Source: Rhodanobacteraceae bacterium (GTDB taxonomy: Bacteria > Pseudomonadota > Gammaproteobacteria > Xanthomonadales > Ahniellaceae). Taken from it: a stretch of DNA of 64,000 bases. Location of the stretch: the NCBI GenBank assembly GCA_016708465.1, contig JADJFT010000006.1, positions 186,001 to 250,000 on the forward strand, in the 5' to 3' direction. Positions within the stretch are counted from its first letter, which is position 1; each line of letters starts with the position of its first letter. The position numbers were made by a program, and so were the translations under genes. This document shows positions 20,015 through 30,394 of the stretch, piece by piece. The notes under the pieces were generated by a model. The model ran no database searches. It had not been told where the DNA came from and was given only the letters and a program-made list of their open reading frames with translations.

Positions 20015-22666
20015 TCAGTGTTGTTGATGCTTCGCCACTCGTGCCGTACAAAGCTTGATGCCTTCGACACTCTGGGCAAGTGCGCGCGGGCCGCCTTCAA
20101 GGTCCTTGACGCGGTCGGCGAAGAAGGTCTGGACTTCATTGGCGCCGGTTTCGCTGCACAGCGCGGCGCTGCCGAAGAATGCGATCTTGCCTTGCCAGAC
20201 TGATGGCACCTTGCTCAGCAGCGCGGCATAGTTCTGCTGTACGAACGCCCAAATTGCGGCATGGTTCTCGGGTTGGTCGGAAGCGCCAAAATAGAGGCGG
20301 ATCATCTCGCCCGACTTGACCGACGGTCCGAGCGCGATCTTCATCGCGCGCTGCACCAGTTCCGGGTCGCTGGTGTTGCTGATTGCGCCCATCAGGGCAC
20401 CACGGATGACCGAATCCTCGTTCGTCGCCAAGTGCTGTTCGATCAGGTCGAAGGCGGCCTTGCCGTCCACCGACACTACCGTACGCAACGACGCACCGAG
20501 CAAATCGCGATGAACAGCATCGGCATTGAGTTTGCCGTCGCCACCGAGACCGATGACCTTGCGTCCGCGCGCAGCCATTTCATCGACCAGCCACTGCGGA
20601 CGACCGTGCTTGATCAATGTTCCGATCAAGTCGACGCGCAGTGACTTGGTTGCGTCGCTGTCGCCATCGCGATGATCGATGCCAAGCGTCTGCAGCTGTG
20701 CGCCCCAGATCTCGCGCAGCATTGCGTCAATGCGGTCGCGCTGCGCGGAGGTTGCGACGTACTCCTTGATCCATTCGAGATTGCCGAGCGGCGCGGTGAT
20801 TACGTCGCCTTGTTTCGCGGTTGCGAAGCGCGGAGCGGTATCGAGAAACTGCGTGACGTTCAGTGTCCCCGCGTTGAACGCAGCGCCGACGCTGTCAGCG
20901 AGCACGCGTTGCTCGAATGGATTGAGCGTGGCGAAGGCGGCATTGAGCGCGGTTTGTGCGTCGGGATCAAGGCGGAAGCGGTAGTAGCCGGCGCCATCGG
21001 CATTCGGATGAACGTAGTCTGAACAGGTATCGCCGGACAACGCGACGGTGCTGGTCACCGTGTCGAGCAGATGGCATTCGACCACGCTGCCATCGCCCCG
21101 GCCAACGCGCACGCACATCGGCACCAGCCATTCGCCGGTGGTCGGAAAGGTCGCACCAATCGGCGCATAGCGGGACTGCGCCACAGCCAACGTCGCCTTG
21201 CCGTCTTTGCAGGTCAACGTGGTATCTAGCATCGGCACGCCGGGCTGATCGGTGAAGCTGGCGAAGGCTTTGCGCAGCACCGCTGGCTGATCACTCTGCG
21301 CCGCCAACGAGTCGGCAAGGTCGCTGCTGGTCGCATTCGCGAACGCGAACTTGCGCATGTGTGCGCGCAGTGCAGTGCGGAATTTATCCTTGCCGAGATA
21401 GCGTTCCATCATCGACAGTACCGCGCCACCTTTTTGGTAGGTGATGCCATCAAACGTGCTGCTGACTTCGGTCCAATCCTCGACCGGATTGTGGATGCGG
21501 CGTGCGGTCGCGAGGCTGTCCGAGCCCATCGCACCGAGACCGCCACCGAGCAAATCCATGTCTGCTTCCAATTCTGGATAGAGGCCATGGGTGATTTTGG
21601 CCGCGATCCAGGTGGCAAAAGCTTCGTTGAGCCAGATGTCATCCCACCACGGCATGGTGACGAGGTCGCCGAACCACTGGTGGCCGAGTTCATGCGCATG
21701 TGTGCCGAGTGCGCCGCGGCGCTGCGACGTTGCCGATTTCAAGTCAGCGAACATCAACGAATCGCGGTAAGTGATCAGCCCCGGGTTTTCCATCGCGCCG
21801 TAAGCGAAGTCGGGCGCTGCCAGCAAACCGAGCTTGTCATAAGGGTAGGGATAGGCGAAATAGTCTTCGAGCGCGATGACGATGTTCGCGGTCTCGCCAA
21901 GCATGTAGCGCATGCGTTCGCCTTGGCCTTTGGCGGCAACGCCGCGCAGCGGAATGACGTGGTCGCGCAGTGTGGTTTTCGGGATGGCGTTGAACTCGAC
22001 CAGATCCCACGGTCCGACCGCGAACGCGATCAAATAGCTGGGCAGCGGCTTGGTCTGCGCGTAGCGATGCTTGACCCAGCCATCGGCCAACGACTCGACA
22101 CCGGTTTCCTGGGTGTTGAAGATCGCCGTGTCCCCTTTGGGCGCACTGATGGTGAAGGTCCACGGCGTCTTGAATGCGGGTTCATCGAAGCTCGGGAACG
22201 CGTTGCGTGCACCGAGGGGCTCCATTTGCGTCATGACGTAGTCGGCGCCGCCGGCCTTGACCTTGTAGGCGCCCTGCAAACGCTGGTCGTAGGGCGCGTC
22301 GAAGCGCAATTGCAACTGCCAGCGTCCGGGTGTGATCGGTGTTGCGCTGTCGACGCGCACGACGCCGCCGGCGGCATCGACCAGTTCGGTCTTCGCGGTA
22401 ATTGTTGCGATGTTGGCGTGAGTCAGTTGCAGATCATGCAAGCTGCTGCCACGGGCATGAATGAAGAAGTGGTCGGTCGCTTCTTTGACGTCAAGGTCAA
22501 TACGCACCATGCCGCTATAGCGATCGGCGCGGGCATCCATGCGCAGATTGACTTCATAGGCGGTCGGTACCACCTGCCGTGGCAGTTTGCCGCGAGGGAC
22601 TTCCGGGGTGGCGGCCGACACATTCGCCGAGACGATCGCGATCGCGAGCAACAGTGTTCTGAACAT
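20015..22666 (-). CDS. M1 family metallo-aminopeptidase (exported)
   Basis: Zinc aminopeptidase that trims N-terminal residues from peptides. 883 residues with an N-terminal signal peptide (about residues 1-19, cleavage after VSAAT). The exopeptidase motif GAMENPG is at 290-296 and the zinc site HELGHQWF at 325-332, with the third ligand Glu348 in NEAFATW. The ERAP1-like C-terminal domain follows. The signal peptide distinguishes it from cytosolic PepN and suggests a periplasmic or secreted role in protein scavenging. Confidence 0.95.
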   Translation of the reverse strand: MFRTLLLAIAIVSANVSAATPEVPRGKLPRQVVPTAYEVNLRMDARADRYSGMVRIDLDVKEATDHFFIHARGSSLHDLQLTHANIATITAKTELVDAAGGVVRVDSATPITPGRWQLQLRFDAPYDQRLQGAYKVKAGGADYVMTQMEPLGARNAFPSFDEPAFKTPWTFTISAPKGDTAIFNTQETGVESLADGWVKHRYAQTKPLPSYLIAFAVGPWDLVEFNAIPKTTLRDHVIPLRGVAAKGQGERMRYMLGETANIVIALEDYFAYPYPYDKLGLLAAPDFAYGAMENPGLITYRDSLMFADLKSATSQRRGALGTHAHELGHQWFGDLVTMPWWDDIWLNEAFATWIAAKITHGLYPELEADMDLLGGGLGAMGSDSLATARRIHNPVEDWTEVSSTFDGITYQKGGAVLSMMERYLGKDKFRTALRAHMRKFAFANATSSDLADSLAAQSDQPAVLRKAFASFTDQPGVPMLDTTLTCKDGKATLAVAQSRYAPIGATFPTTGEWLVPMCVRVGRGDGSVVECHLLDTVTSTVALSGDTCSDYVHPNADGAGYYRFRLDPDAQTALNAAFATLNPFEQRVLADSVGAAFNAGTLNVTQFLDTAPRFATAKQGDVITAPLGNLEWIKEYVATSAQRDRIDAMLREIWGAQLQTLGIDHRDGDSDATKSLRVDLIGTLIKHGRPQWLVDEMAARGRKVIGLGGDGKLNADAVHRDLLGASLRTVVSVDGKAAFDLIEQHLATNEDSVIRGALMGAISNTSDPELVQRAMKIALGPSVKSGEMIRLYFGASDQPENHAAIWAFVQQNYAALLSKVPSVWQGKIAFFGSAALCSETGANEVQTFFADRVKDLEGGPRALAQSVEGIKLCTARVAKHQQH

Positions 22667-22759
22667 GAGTGAATCTCCTGGACGGGTCGATGCTAACCAC
22701 CGCAGCAGTAAGCAAATGTCACTCGGGACGGAACGTGCATGCGCTGCAACTGGCCGTGA

Positions 22760-25700
22760 TCAAGGTGCCGGGATATCGTTACTTTCGACACGGTCACGGC
22801 CGCTGGCCTTGGCGCGATACAACGCGGCATCGGCATCAGCGATGAGCGTTTCGAGGGACGGCGTATACGTCGCCGATGCACAGGCGACGCCGATGCTCGC
22901 GGTGACGCGCAAGGTCGATTCGCCGGACGTCACGCGCAACTCAAGCAGACACGCGCGCAATTGCGCCGCGCGTGCCACGGCACTGCTGCGATCGTGGTCT
23001 GGCAGCATCACCACGAATTCCTCGCCGCCCCAGCGCGCCAGAGCTTCCGAGTGCCCGAGCGATGGTCGGATCGCTTGCACCACGGCGCACAGCACAGCGT
23101 CGCCGGCGGCATGGCCATGACGATCATTGATCTGCTTGAAATGGTCGAGATCCAGCAGCAGCAGCGCGAACGGTTGCGCGCGGGCGCGACAGCCAAGGTA
23201 GGCATGTTCCGCTAGCTCACTGAAATGGCGGCGATTGAATGCACCGGTCAGCGGATCGCGAATGGAGCGGTCGAACAACGCCTGGTTGGCAGTTTCGAGT
23301 TGTTCGTTCTGTTCGCGAATACGCTCGGTTTGCCGTGCGACTTCGGCCGCGAGCAGTGCACGGCTGCGATTCAAGGTCGCAAAGCGCCATCGCAGCAAGG
23401 CCAGCAGCAATGCGACGATTGCAATCAAAGCGACGATTCGGAACGGCCAGGTCGACCACAGCGGTGGCGCGATGTCGATGTCGATGCGGCGTTCGGGACC
23501 CATGCTGCCGAAGCGGTCCGAGGCGCGCACGCGGAACGCGTAGCCTCCCGGCGCGAGATTGGTGTAGCCGACGTAGCGGCGCTCGCCCGCTTCGATCCAC
23601 TGTGCGTCCTTGCCGTCAAGGCGATACTGGAAACGCAGGCGATCGGAGGGTTCGGCGGCGAGTGCCGAGAATGCGAATCCAAGGTCGCTATCGCGATGGG
23701 ACAGCTGGATGCGCTCGGTCGCGAGCAGGCTGCGGTCAAGCACTACCGAACCATTCACGCGCTCGCCGACCACGACCGCACGTTCGCGCAGATAGAAGCG
23801 GCCAAGCATCGTGCGTGGCATGCGTGATTGAACCTGCACATGCGCCGGATCAAAGGCACTGACGCCGCCCAGACCGGCGAAATAGAGCCGACTATCGCGA
23901 TCCTGCGCGGCCATGCCGACGCCGAACTCGTTGCCCTGCAAACCATCTTGTACGGTGAAGGCGACGGCGCGCCGTGCTCGTTTGTCGAAACGCGCGATGC
24001 CACGATTGGTACTGAGCCAAAGTTCGTCGGCATGCGCTTCAATCGCATAAACGACGGCGTTCGGCAGACCATCGGGTTCGGCATAACGGCGCAATGCGGG
24101 TTGCTCGGGCGTTGCCAGATGCAACAGGCCGGCACTGGTGCCGATCCACAAGGCGCCGTCGCGATCCGGGTGCAGGTCCCAGACGAGGTGGGCATCGTAG
24201 TCTTTGCCGTCCAGCTTCAAGGGCAGCGGACGGATGCGGTCGCCGTCGAGCGCCATGGTATGCAGGCCGGACCAGGTACCAATCACCAGTTGGCCTCGGG
24301 GCCATTCCGCCAGCGCATAGGCGCGCGCGTCGATCAGCCCTTCCTTGTGAGCAAACCGCGTGCTTGCCAGCGTGTCCGGATCGATCCGGTAGACAGCGCC
24401 GACCGTACTCGCCCAAATGCGGCCATCAGAGGTCGCAAGCAGGCTGCGCAACTCGTCGTTCTTTTCTGGATCCAGATCGAAATGCGTCTGCTCGCGTCCG
24501 TCGGCGCGCCAGCGTGTCACACCGGCATCGCTGCCAATGAACAGGTCGCCTGTGGCGCTCTCGGCGTAGGCCCAGATTTGTCGGTCGCGTGAATCAGCCT
24601 GGTCGGTCCAGTTTCGCCATCGCCATTGCGCCATCGGAGTCGGCGCAATTTCGGCATAGCGTGCGCCAGCGCCAAAACTGCCGATCCAGAGCCGGTTGCT
24701 GCGGTCGACGAACAACGAGCGCGGTGACATCGGGGCATCGCGTCCACCCAGGTCGCTCGGCGTCAGCAGGTCAAAGTCGGCCGCCTGCGGATCGAAGCGG
24801 AATAGTCCCCGATTCCAGCTGCCGGCCCAGATCACGTCACCATCGCCAAGCACGCTCAGCATCAGCGCGTTGCCCAGCATGCGGCGTTGGGGCGTGGTGC
24901 TTTGCACCGGCTTGAAGCAATCACAGACGGTCTGGTAGAGGTAAAGACCGCGATCGGTCGCCGCGGCGAGCAGCCCCGATGGCGTGGTCGTGAGTCGGTT
25001 CACGAGCAGAGGATCGGTTGTGCCGGTCACGGTTGCGACGGCGGTAAAGCCGGACTCACCGGGACGACGACGCATCACGCCGTCGCCGCGCAGTCCGAGC
25101 CAGACCGTGCCATCGGCGGCGCTATATACGCTGGCGACATCGGCATCGACGCGCTTCCGGTCGATGCTGACGAGCGCATCGGCGTGAACCGCACCGCTAT
25201 CCCAATCGATGAAGGCAAGTCCGCCGATACCGGCAGCCCAATAGCCCTGTCGTGCCGAATCGACCGCGATGTCGCGAATCGAACGCAGCGGCAATCGCCG
25301 CCCTGATTCAGGGCTGGCGTCGTTGTGCCAGTGGTCGCGCACGCGCTCCGGATGGACTCGATCCAATGCGTACAGGCCGCTGTCGCGCGTGCCGACCCAG
25401 AGTACGTCGCCGTCGACCGTCAGTGCCCAGGCATTCAGCGGCTGGCCGCTGTCGGGATTGCGAACCGACAGGATTTCGAAATGTTCGTTTTGCAGGTCGA
25501 AGCGCGCGAGACCACCGCTCTCGGCAGCGATCCAGACGTAATCAGCGTCGGCGGCGAGCGCGACGATGTAGTTGCCGGGTAGCCAACCGTGATCGACGGC
25601 ACCTTCGAACGCCACGAAGCGGCTGCCATCGAAGCGCGCGAGTCAGTCTTCGGTACCGACCCAGAGCAGGCCAAAACGATCGACTGCGAGCGCGACGGCG

Positions 25701-25816
25701 GAATTCTGCGGTAAACCGTCCTCGACATCGAACTCCTGCCATTGCGCAGCGACGACCTGGCCGGCGATGGCGAGCATCAGGCAGAAGCGGAATGTGGCGG
25801 CGATCGATGACGGCAT
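22760..25816 (-). CDS. Beta-propeller (Reg_prop/Y_Y_Y) sensor diguanylate cyclase with an in-frame stop
   Basis: About 1,019 codons from the ATG at 25816, which gives a signal peptide (MPSSIAATFRFCLMLAIAGQ). Repeated two-component-regulator propeller blades follow, with motifs such as LWVGT and DALWIGTSAGL. Then come a Y_Y_Y domain (near LAPGGYAFRVRASD), one membrane helix (WPFRIVALIAIVALLLALLRW), a coiled coil and a GGDEF domain with active-site WGGEEF. No RxxD inhibitory site precedes it. It should sense periplasmic ligands and make c-di-GMP. A TGA at 25643-25645 interrupts blade one (GTED-stop-LARFDGS), where Gly (GGA) is expected. Without readthrough only an internal start would be usable. 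Confidence 0.85.
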
Positions 25817-25920
25817 CCCCTGATACTAGCGAGTCACCGGGTCACGATTGGCTACGGCGCTTGCAGTGCGGGGGGCTCCTTGCCGATACTGGCGCTTGCC
25901 GTGTCCAAGGAAAGGGGCCG

Positions 25921-26754
25921 ATGAATTACCGCCACGCGTATCACGCAGGCAATTTTGCCGATGTGTTCAAACATGTCGTGCTGATCGCCTTGATCGAAGC
26001 GTTGAAGGCCAAGCAGGCGGCGTTCGCCGTGCTCGACACCCATGCCGGTGCTGGCCGCTACTCGCTGAGTTCGGAAGAAGCGCTGAAAACCGGCGAATTT
26101 CGCGACGGTGTGATGCGTCTGGTTGCGGCGGAGCGGCTGCCGACGCTGGTCCATGCCTATCTGCATCTGGTGCAGTCACAGAATGGCGCCCAGACCTATC
26201 CCGGATCGCCGTTGATCGCGGCGCAACTGTTGCGTGATCACGACCGGCTAATGCTGTGCGAAATCCAGGATGCCGAGGTCGAATCACTGCGCCAATTGTT
26301 CGGGCGCGACGCGCGTGTGGCCGTGCACCAACGCGATGGCTACCAGTCGATGGCGGCCCTGTTGCCGCCGCCGGAAAAGCGCGGTCTGGTGCTCGTCGAC
26401 CCGCCGTTCGAAGCGCAGGAAGACGAGTTCCGCATCATCGAGGAGGCGCTTGCGGCGGCGCATAAACGGTTCGCGAATGGCATCTATGCAGTCTGGTATC
26501 CGATCAAACTGCGCCAGTCGGTGCTGCCGTTCCATCGTTGGCTGAAGGCGTCGGGGATGCGCAAAGTGCTGGCTGCCGAGATTTGCGTGCACCCGGATAA
26601 CTCGGCGTTGCGTCTGAATGGCTGCGGCATGGCCATCATCAATGCACCGTACAAGCTCGATCGCACGTTGGCGGAGATATTGCCGATGCTTGCGACCACT
26701 CTGGCGCAAAGCCGCTACGCGCAATTTCGGCTCGAATGGCTCGTCGAGGACTGA
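25921..26754 (+). CDS. rlmJ: 23S rRNA (adenine(2030)-N6)-methyltransferase RlmJ
   Basis: Methylates A2030 of 23S rRNA using SAM. 277 residues beginning MNYRHAYHAGNFADVFKH, the highly conserved family N-terminus, after a GGAAAGGGG ribosome-binding site. The SAM-binding segment DTHAGAGRY and the catalytic VDPPFE (DPPY-type motif) are visible. An upstream in-frame extension exists but has no homologous character. The Slp lipoprotein gene starts inside its last codons, indicating translational coupling. Confidence 0.97.
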   Translation: MNYRHAYHAGNFADVFKHVVLIALIEALKAKQAAFAVLDTHAGAGRYSLSSEEALKTGEFRDGVMRLVAAERLPTLVHAYLHLVQSQNGAQTYPGSPLIAAQLLRDHDRLMLCEIQDAEVESLRQLFGRDARVAVHQRDGYQSMAALLPPPEKRGLVLVDPPFEAQEDEFRIIEEALAAAHKRFANGIYAVWYPIKLRQSVLPFHRWLKASGMRKVLAAEICVHPDNSALRLNGCGMAIINAPYKLDRTLAEILPMLATTLAQSRYAQFRLEWLVED

Positions 26755-27215
26755 TCATTGCGGCGCTGGCCGCCCTGCTCGCCGCTTGTGCGGCGCCGGC
26801 ACCGTTCGTGGTCGATGGTGCGCGCGTCGATGTTCCGGCGTATGCCGCCGCCAACATCGATCGTGGTGACATCGACGTGATTTGGGGTGGCATGATCGTC
26901 GCCGTGCGCGATCACGATACTGGCAGCGAGATTGAGGTGCTGGCGCAGCCGCTCGACCGCCGCCAGCGACCGATCACGCAGGCACCGAGCCAAGGCCGAT
27001 TCGTGATCCGTGTGGCGCAGCGCTTGACGCGCTTCGATGCGCCAGAAGGTCGCTATCTGACCGTGCGCGGCCGCCTCATCGGTTCGGCTGAAGGCTATAT
27101 CGGCCGCGCACCCTATCGCTATCCAATCCTCGCCGACGCACGCTGGGCCTTGTGGAAGTCCGGGTTCCAGTTCGACGACGCGCAATGGGCGCTGGGCGTC
27201 GGCGTGGCGTTGTGA
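26736..27215 (+). CDS. Slp family outer-membrane lipoprotein
   Basis: 159 residues with a lipoprotein signal ending LLAAC (Cys18). The mature part matches the Slp/YeaY family, including VIWGGMIVAV and the closing YRYPILADARWALWK. In E. coli Slp is a starvation- and acid-inducible outer-membrane lipoprotein. The gene overlaps rlmJ by 19 bases, and the SET-domain gene starts 10 bases after its stop, so the three probably form one operon. Confidence 0.88.
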   Translation: MARRGLIIAALAALLAACAAPAPFVVDGARVDVPAYAAANIDRGDIDVIWGGMIVAVRDHDTGSEIEVLAQPLDRRQRPITQAPSQGRFVIRVAQRLTRFDAPEGRYLTVRGRLIGSAEGYIGRAPYRYPILADARWALWKSGFQFDDAQWALGVGVAL

Positions 27216-27225
27216 TCTGCCGACG

Positions 27226-27702
27226 ATGAGCGTGCCACGCATTGTCGTGCGGCGTTCGCCGATTCACGGCCGCGGTGTGTTCGCGAATGTCGATCTGTCA
27301 GCGCATGTGCGCGTGCTCGAATATCGCGGCGAGCGTATCGATAGTGCCGAGGCGTTTCGCCGCTATGGTGACAACAGCAGGCTCGGTGAAACTTATCTAT
27401 TCGCGGTCAATGCGCACTGGCTGATCGACGGTAATGTCGGTGGCAGCAGCGCCCGCTTCGTCAATCATGGGTGCGCCCCGAATTGCGAGGCCCTGGTCTG
27501 GGTCGACGTCGATGGTGACGAACGGCGTGATCGCGTCTACATCGAAACACTTCGGCGCATCCGCAAGGGCGAGGAGTTGGTGTTCGATTACGCGTTGGAA
27601 CTCAGTCACGCGCTCACCGCTACCGCACGCGAGCGCTGGCGTTGTCGCTGTGAGGCGGCGCATTGCCGTGGCAGCATGCTGGCGAGTGAGTCGCAGATCT
27701 AA
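27226..27702 (+). CDS. SET domain-containing protein-lysine N-methyltransferase
   Basis: 158 residues, a minimal SET domain with a post-SET-like tail. Seen in order: HGRGVFA near residue 14, the SAM/catalytic motif FVNHGCAPNCEA (residues 78-89, equivalent to NHSCxPN), GEELVFDY at 115-122, and RCRCEAAHCRG (residues 139-149) whose cysteines can form a zinc site with Cys87. Such stand-alone bacterial SET proteins are known in Xanthomonads and Chlamydia; substrates are mostly unknown. The last four bases overlap the convergent CDF gene. Confidence 0.9.
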   Translation: MSVPRIVVRRSPIHGRGVFANVDLSAHVRVLEYRGERIDSAEAFRRYGDNSRLGETYLFAVNAHWLIDGNVGGSSARFVNHGCAPNCEALVWVDVDGDERRDRVYIETLRRIRKGEELVFDYALELSHALTATARERWRCRCEAAHCRGSMLASESQI

Positions 27703-28606
27703 TCGCTGATGTCCGGCTCGACAAAGCTGAAGCGGATTTGCGGGTGCTGGCGACGCACGACGACTTCGACGCGGTTGATCGCGGCGCAGGCGTCTTCCAT
27801 GCGGCCATTGTCGGCCAGTTCGATTTTGCGGCCAACATCACATCGTTACCGAGTTGCAGCGTAATCAGATTGAACACGCGCTTCACCTCGGGCTGCTGCT
27901 CGATCAGCGTGATCAGTTTGCGATCCAGTTGCGGGTCGGCACTCTGGCCAATCAGCAGCGCCTTGACTTCGATCGAAATGAATAGCGCGACCACGATCAG
28001 CAATGCACCGATGCCAAGGGTGCCGTAGGCGTCGAACGCCGGATCACCGGTGGCCATGGTCAGCAGGATCGCGACGAGCGCAAAACCCAAGCCGAACAGG
28101 GCGGCTAGATCCTCGCCGAAGATCACGATCAGCTCACTCTGGCGCGAATCTCGAAACCAGCGCCATAGGCTTTGGCCAGATCGAGACTTGTTCACCTCGC
28201 GCAGACAGCCCCACATCGAGAAACTCTCGGCGATGATGCCGAAAACGAGCACGCTGACTGCCAACCAAGGCATCCGCAATGGTTCCGGATGCTGCAGCTT
28301 GTGCAGTCCTTCGTAGAGCGAAAACATGCCGCCGACTGAAAACAGCATCAGCGCGACCAGAAATGACCAAAAATAGATCGCCTTGCCGAAGCCGAGCGGA
28401 AAATCCGGGGTGGGTGGACGTTTGGAACGGTTCATTCCCCACAGCAACAGGGTCTGATTGCCGCAATCGGCCAGCGAATGCACCGCTTCGGCCATCATCG
28501 CCCCGGACGTGGTCATCACGGCGGCGAATAGTTTGGTCGCAAAAATCGCAAAATTTGCGCCGAGTGCATACAAAATCGCCCGAGTCGAATTGCCGTTGTC
28601 TGCCAT
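27699..28606 (-). CDS. CDF family cation transporter (frameshifted near C-terminus)
   Basis: About 301 residues as reconstructed, six membrane helices. Metal-site motifs are AEAVHSLADCGNQ in helix 2 and FGEDLAALFG in helix 5. It is a different CDF branch from the one at 12 kb: no His-rich N-terminus, a longer 2-3 region with RPPTPDFPLGFGKAIYFWS. A TTTT run at 27824-27827 seems one base short. After NDVMLAAK the frame turns into a meaningless tail, while the adjacent frame gives IELADNGRMEDACAAINRVE and the end RFSFVEPDISD. The frame-corrected stop is at 27699-27701. Confidence 0.88.
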
Positions 28607-28678
28607 GGGTCCGCTTTGCGTTCGGGTGGGCCGGCGATTATGACTGAGCGTGGTGGAAACCGAGCAGGGACTCGGGTC

Positions 28679-29284
28679 ATGCAGTGCATAATCGGCGTCG
28701 ACATGAACGCTGTAGTGCAATCGCCGCCCGCCCGTGTGCCGATTCGGTGCGAACGCATCGGTACTTGGCGTGAACGCCTGTGGCTAGCGAATGGCCGCGA
28801 ACTGCTGCTGCGCCCGATCGTGCCAGCCGATGCCGACGCGTTGCGCCGCAGCTTTGCGCGCCTCAGCCCGGAAGAAATTCGCCTGCGGTTTCTGCACCCG
28901 ATCACCGAAATGACGGCAGCCTTCGCACGTCAGTTGTGCGAACTTGATCGCGCTAGCGCCTTCGCATTGGTGGTTACCGAACCACTGCCAGCAGGCGAAG
29001 CGTTGATCGGCGCAGTTGCACGGCTTGCGCTTGATCGAGAGCAACGCAAGGCGGAATTTGCGCTCATTGTTGGTCGCGAGATCGCCGGACAAGGCGTGGG
29101 TACGTTGTTGTTGAAGCGTTTGATCGACTGCGCCCGGCGCCGTCGAATGGATGAAGTTTGGGGCGATGTACGCGAAGAAAATTCGGCCATGCTGTCAGTC
29201 TGCGACGAACTTGGTTTCAGTCGCAGTCATGCCAGCGACGAACCAGGCGTGGTCCATATACGCAAGCGTTTGCGTTCAGTCTGA
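28679..29284 (+). CDS. GNAT family N-acetyltransferase
   Basis: 201 residues if the ATG at 28679 is used, which has AGGGA upstream; an ATG at 28703 is the alternative. The GNAT fold is recognised from RPIVPADADALRRSF, the LSPEEIRLRFLHP segment and the acetyl-CoA loop VGREIAGQGVGTLLLKRL. The RLRFLHP region resembles the acetyltransferase module of Pat/YfiQ-type enzymes, but here it stands alone without the acyl-CoA-synthetase-like domain. Substrate unknown. It overlaps the convergent YjbR-like gene by nine bases. Confidence 0.88.
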   Translation: MQCIIGVDMNAVVQSPPARVPIRCERIGTWRERLWLANGRELLLRPIVPADADALRRSFARLSPEEIRLRFLHPITEMTAAFARQLCELDRASAFALVVTEPLPAGEALIGAVARLALDREQRKAEFALIVGREIAGQGVGTLLLKRLIDCARRRRMDEVWGDVREENSAMLSVCDELGFSRSHASDEPGVVHIRKRLRSV

Positions 29285-29635
29285 AGCGAGTTCGCGCTGT
29301 ATTTTTTTCGACAACTTGGCGCGAACCAGCTCAAACGAATGACGCACTAGCGCCTTCAGTTCGTCGGCTGGCATCGCCGCGGAAGACAGCACCGATACCC
29401 AGTGTGCACGCGCCATGTACGGTGCCGGAATGATGTGCGGCCGGTCGGTGAATTCGAGGAAGCGCTCATCTTCCACTTTGAATGACACCTGCCCGCGGTG
29501 CTGGCCCTGAAAGCAGAACACGCAGAACATCTTTCCGGCGACCATGAACACGAGGTCGTCGTGCCATTTGATCTCGTGCGTGACACCCGGCCAGTCCTGC
29601 GTCCACGACGTGATCGTCGCCTGATCCATCGCCAT
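29276..29635 (-). CDS. MmcQ/YjbR family DNA-binding-like protein
   Basis: 119 residues, the normal size. Family features are VTHEIKWHDDLVFMVAGKMF near the start, a KVEDERF strand, and PYMARAHWVSV followed by ELKALVRHSFELV. The fold resembles CyaY/double-wing DNA-binding proteins. Biological role is undefined for most members. It stands alone between the convergent GNAT gene and the divergent DUF1275 gene. Confidence 0.88.
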   Translation of the reverse strand: MAMDQATITSWTQDWPGVTHEIKWHDDLVFMVAGKMFCVFCFQGQHRGQVSFKVEDERFLEFTDRPHIIPAPYMARAHWVSVLSSAAMPADELKALVRHSFELVRAKLSKKIQRELASD

Positions 29636-29698
29636 CTCCCGCGTTTCGCCACAGTCTAGCCCCTGCGCACTGGCACCTTGGCGCGCTAGATTGGGCGG

Positions 29699-30376
29699 AT
29701 GATTTCGAAACTACCGACTTGGGTATGGATCTGGGCTTGGTGGCTGGCCTTCATGGCCGGGATGATGAATGTTGTCGGCTTCCTGAGCTTTGAGCCGCAG
29801 GCCATCTCGCATATGACCGGCACCACGTCCCTGCTAGCGATGGCGCTGGCGCAGCAGGATGTCGCTAAGGCTTGGCACTGGCTGGCGATCATTGCTGCCT
29901 TCGTGTTCGGCGCCATGCTCAGCGGCTTGCTGCTGCGCCATAGTGCGCTGCGGCTTGGTCGTCGCTATGGCGTCGCATTGGTGATTGAAGCGCTGCTGCT
30001 GGTGGCCGCTGCACAATTGTTGATGCGCCACAACGCGCTCGGCATCTATCTCGTCGGCATCGGCTGTGGCCTGCAGAATGCGATGGCGACGACCTACAGC
30101 GGCACCGTGCTGCGTACTTCGCACCTCACCGGCATGTTTACCGATCTCGGCATCAGCTTGGGCCATGTGCTACGCGGTTCCGGTTATGACAAACGTCGCC
30201 TGCAACTCTGCCTGATCGTGATTTCCGCATTTTTTATTGGCGGCATTGCCAGCGCCCTGCTGTTCGCACGTATCGGCTACGCCACGCTGTACGTCCCTGC
30301 GGGCCTCGCATTGCTGTTTGCCGGCGGTTATGCGGTGTATCGCTGGCGCAAACGCGTCGTTACGCTGGCGGATTGA
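29699..30376 (+). CDS. YoaK/DUF1275 family membrane protein
   Basis: 225 residues with about six membrane helices. Family motifs are GMMNVVGFLSF and SHMTGTTSLLAMALA near the N-terminus and GCGLQNAMATTYSGTVLRTS with HLTGMFTDLGISLG in the middle. Function of the family is not established; transport has been suggested. It is divergent from the YjbR-like gene and ends 18 bases from the convergent transpeptidase gene. Confidence 0.88.
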   Translation: MISKLPTWVWIWAWWLAFMAGMMNVVGFLSFEPQAISHMTGTTSLLAMALAQQDVAKAWHWLAIIAAFVFGAMLSGLLLRHSALRLGRRYGVALVIEALLLVAAAQLLMRHNALGIYLVGIGCGLQNAMATTYSGTVLRTSHLTGMFTDLGISLGHVLRGSGYDKRRLQLCLIVISAFFIGGIASALLFARIGYATLYVPAGLALLFAGGYAVYRWRKRVVTLAD

Positions 30377-30394
30377 TTTTGCGCCGCAGCGGGT

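Noticed and set aside
21359..22672. A 437-codon plus-strand frame opposite the M1 aminopeptidase
   Set aside because: Shadow frame of a gene with intact zinc and exopeptidase motifs.
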